64,000 nucleotides of DNA from Flavobacterium urumqiense (lineage in GTDB: Bacteria > Bacteroidota > Bacteroidia > Flavobacteriales > Flavobacteriaceae): the NCBI RefSeq assembly GCF_900108015.1, contig NZ_FNVP01000004.1:124001-188000 (forward strand), in the 5' to 3' direction. The notes beneath the pieces were generated by a model, which was not told the DNA's origin, did no database searches, and saw nothing but the letters and a program-made list of their open reading frames with translations. A program made the translations under genes and the position numbers. How positions within the stretch are numbered: the stretch's first letter is position 1; each line of letters begins with the position of its first letter. Shown here one piece after another: positions 62,079-64,000 of this stretch.

Positions 62079-63137
62079 ATGAAAATAAAATATCTTGTTT
62101 ACACCTTATTATTAGCCGGCATAGTTGGTTTTATTGCTTATAGAATTTCAGCTAACAGTGATAAGAACGGCGATTCTAAAGAAAAAGATGGGAAAAGCAA
62201 GCCCATGAGTGTAAATGGAATTATTGTGCAGCCGCAAACTTTTGATAACAATCTATCGCTTTCCGGTTCAATCGAAGCCAATGAACAAGTAGAAATTAGA
62301 AGTGAAGTTTCCGGTATCGTCGAAGGCATTTATTTTCAGGAAGGAAGTAATGTTAGTAAAGGTCAAGTGCTTTTTAAAGTAAATGATTTAGAGTTAAAAG
62401 CACAATTGAGACAAACTGCGACCAAAGAAGGTTTAGCTTCGGAAAACGAAAGAAGAGCTAAACTTTTACTTCAAAAAGAGGCCATCAGCCGTGAAGAATA
62501 CGATATAGCAAGTGCAGATTTGAAATCGGCACAGGCACAAAGCCAATTGATCAAAGCACAAATCGCAAAAACATCCGTAAGAGCACCATTTTCAGGAAAA
62601 ATAGGTTTGCGTTCAATTTCGCCTGGAACTTATATCACCCCAACCATTTTAGTTGCCAAATTGGTAAATGTAGGCAAACTAAAAATCACTTTTTCAATTC
62701 CTGAAAAATATGCCAATCAAGTAAGAACCAACACTAATTTAACTTTTACAGTTGCCGGATCTACTGAAAAATATTCGGCTAAGGTTTATGCTATTGAACC
62801 TGGAATTGAAGTAGCGACCAGAACGTTACAAGTTCGAGCAATCGCAGAAAATAGAGACGGGAAGTTATTGCCGGGTACATTTGCTAATGTTGAATTGCCT
62901 TTGGATATCATTAAGGATGCAATTGTAGTTCCTACCGAAGCGATTATTCCAGTACAAAACGGAAAAAAAGTCTTCATTTCCTCCAATGGTCAAGCCAAAG
63001 AAGTCATGGTAGAAACTGCCACCAGAACGGATGCTTCAATTTTAATTCTTTCTGGTTTAAAAGCTGGTGACACTGTTTTAACTAGTGGAGTCATGACTTT
63101 AAAAGACGAAACACCGGTCAAAGTGAAAATCAAATAA
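62079..63137 (+). CDS. RND efflux periplasmic adaptor (HlyD/AcrA type)
   Basis: 352 residues. An N-terminal anchor (YLVYTLLLAGIVGFIAYRIS) is followed by the adaptor domains: NEQVEIRSEVSGIVEGIYF and EGSNVSKGQVLFKVNDLEL (lipoyl half), an alpha-hairpin (~85-145), VRAPFSGKIGLRSISPGTYI (lipoyl half), and the beta-barrel/MP domain. It links the inner-membrane pump to an outer-membrane TolC-type duct. The RND permease gene follows after 81 bp containing an inverted repeat. Confidence 0.93.
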   Translation: MKIKYLVYTLLLAGIVGFIAYRISANSDKNGDSKEKDGKSKPMSVNGIIVQPQTFDNNLSLSGSIEANEQVEIRSEVSGIVEGIYFQEGSNVSKGQVLFKVNDLELKAQLRQTATKEGLASENERRAKLLLQKEAISREEYDIASADLKSAQAQSQLIKAQIAKTSVRAPFSGKIGLRSISPGTYITPTILVAKLVNVGKLKITFSIPEKYANQVRTNTNLTFTVAGSTEKYSAKVYAIEPGIEVATRTLQVRAIAENRDGKLLPGTFANVELPLDIIKDAIVVPTEAIIPVQNGKKVFISSNGQAKEVMVETATRTDASILILSGLKAGDTVLTSGVMTLKDETPVKVKIK

Positions 63138-63145
63138 TTTTAAAA

Positions 63146-63202
63146 GTTATGAATTATGAATTAGAAGCTTACACTGGTAGCTTACAATTCATAACTTATA
63201 AC
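63146..63202. repeat. 24-nt-arm inverted repeat between adaptor and permease genes
   Basis: Arms at 63146-63169 and 63179-63202 pair at 20 of 24 positions over a 9-base loop. Left arm starts GTTATGAATTATGAATT. It lies within the operon, so it may set relative expression or mRNA stability. Confidence 0.75.
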
Positions 63203-63218
63203 TCATAATTCAACAAAA

Positions 63219-64000
63219 ATGAGTTTATCTACTTTAAGCATAAAAAGACCCGTATTTACCATTGTTATTAATTTGGCAATAGTATTGTTCGGAATTATTG
63301 GCTATACCTACCTGGGCGTAAGAGAATTTCCTTCGATAGATCCTGCTCAAATCTCAATTAGAACTAATTATACAGGAGCAAATGCAGATATTATCGAATC
63401 TCAAATCACGGAGCCTCTTGAAAAAGCAATCAATTCAATTGACGGAATTCGAAATGTAACTTCGTCAAGCGCACAAGGGAGCAGCAATATTACAATCGAA
63501 TTTAATCTGGATAAAAATCTGGAAGAAGCCGCAAACGATGTCCGTGATAAAGTTTCTCAAGCCGTTCGTAATTTGCCACAAGATATTGATGCACCGCCAG
63601 TAGTTTCTAAGGCTGATGCCAATGGTGATGCTATTATTTCGATGACGGTACAAAGTGATTCCAGAGATGCACTGGCACTAAGTGATTATGCCGAAAACGT
63701 AATTGCGCAGCGATTAGAAACGATTCCCGGCGTAAGCGGTGTCCAAATTTGGGGACAAAAAAGATATGCCATGCGCTTGTGGATTGATCCAGTAAAATTA
63801 GCGTCTTATGGATGTACGGTTTCAGAAGTTCGTGAAGCACTGATCAAACAAAATGTGGAGTTGCCTTCCGGTAAATTGACAGGAGCCAATACTGAATTGA
63901 CAGTAAAAACAGTTGGAAATCTTTCTACAGCCGAAGAGTTCAATAATATCATTATCCGCTCCGAAGGAGAGAAAATAGTGCGTTTAAGCGATATTGGAAC
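63219..64000 (+). CDS. RND efflux transporter permease, 5' part only
   Basis: An open frame runs from ATG 63219 to the window end (about 260 residues) with no stop, so the gene continues. It begins MSLSTLSIKRPVFTIVINLA with the first membrane span, and then has the porter-domain hallmarks GVREFPSIDPAQISIRTNYT, ANADIIESQITEPLEKAI and RLETIPGVSGVQIWGQKRYA. Full RND pumps have about 1050 residues. It will form the inner-membrane trimer driven by protons and expel lipophilic or antibiotic substrates with the adaptor just upstream. Confidence 0.95.
   Translation, partial: MSLSTLSIKRPVFTIVINLAIVLFGIIGYTYLGVREFPSIDPAQISIRTNYTGANADIIESQITEPLEKAINSIDGIRNVTSSSAQGSSNITIEFNLDKNLEEAANDVRDKVSQAVRNLPQDIDAPPVVSKADANGDAIISMTVQSDSRDALALSDYAENVIAQRLETIPGVSGVQIWGQKRYAMRLWIDPVKLASYGCTVSEVREALIKQNVELPSGKLTGANTELTVKTVGNLSTAEEFNNIIIRSEGEKIVRLSDIG

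Noticed and set aside
1..64000. tRNA, rRNA and CRISPR arrays
   Set aside because: Intergenic regions were read for GGTTCGAATCC-type T-arms, cloverleaf arms and regularly spaced direct repeats; none was found.

Overview
The window looks like a chromosomal segment of a Flavobacterium-like member of the Bacteroidetes. The DNA is AT-rich. LpxC and FabZ are fused, and there is a PorX-type regulator of the type IX secretion system. Start codons lack strong Shine-Dalgarno sequences, a few upstream regions carry the Bacteroidetes -7 motif TAnnTTTG, and many proteins resemble families I know from flavobacteria. No rRNA, tRNA, CRISPR array, complete insertion sequence or prophage was seen. Everything here is read by eye; no database search was run.

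Layout. 1-9.3 kb: a broken Rieske-type lipoprotein gene, an LTA-synthase-like phosphoglycerol transferase, an S1/P1-like nuclease, a DUF1275 membrane protein, a LysR regulator followed by a YeiH-type transporter, a VWA membrane protein and fabG. 9.3-17.7 kb: a diverged GIY-YIG-like protein and sucD, then a leftward block HD phosphohydrolase - lpxD - lpxC/fabZ - lpxA - efp - second lpxD-like gene - NTF2-like protein, which supplies the first steps of lipid A synthesis. 17.9-22.6 kb: a pair of M16 peptidases, a 55-aa membrane protein, remains of a decayed gene, and a DUF1080 protein. 22.7-25.6 kb: an accessory island with a 107-aa membrane-anchored protein and a 748-aa PIN-nuclease/coiled-coil/membrane protein, bounded by inverted-repeat elements, one of which resembles an integron attC site. 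25.9-36.3 kb: porX, tsaE, a GNAT enzyme, alanine dehydrogenase, DUF4258 protein, ung, mutS2, a DCC protein, a 42-aa membrane protein and an EttA-type ABC-F protein. 36.4-43.0 kb: a tight four-gene signalling operon (NIT-HAMP-GAF hybrid kinase with three receiver domains, CheR, stand-alone CheB, receiver-kinase). 43.1-52.3 kb: small membrane protein, holA, an orphan HsdR-N protein, an EEP-family hydrolase, a glycosyltransferase, OmpA lipoprotein, tRNA t6A synthase, UvrD helicase, TSUP transporter and an uncharacterised protein. 52.4-64 kb: M1 and Xaa-Pro peptidases, a Dph6-like ATPase, lipoprotein, DUF1697 protein, a PIN/partner pair resembling a toxin-antitoxin module, recG and the first two genes of an RND efflux operon (the second runs off the end).

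Between the genes, several intergenic regions hold long inverted repeats in different classes. Three copies belong to an interspersed element with a central hairpin. Two are CATTGCGAG/AAGCAAT palindromes. Others are spacer hairpins with 16-24 nt arms, several built on CTGAA-type words. Clear Rho-independent terminators are also present, some usable in both directions. The best candidates for undescribed biology are the membrane-anchored PIN nuclease with its attC-like boundary, the PIN/265-aa pair, and the CheR/CheB-linked NIT kinase operon.
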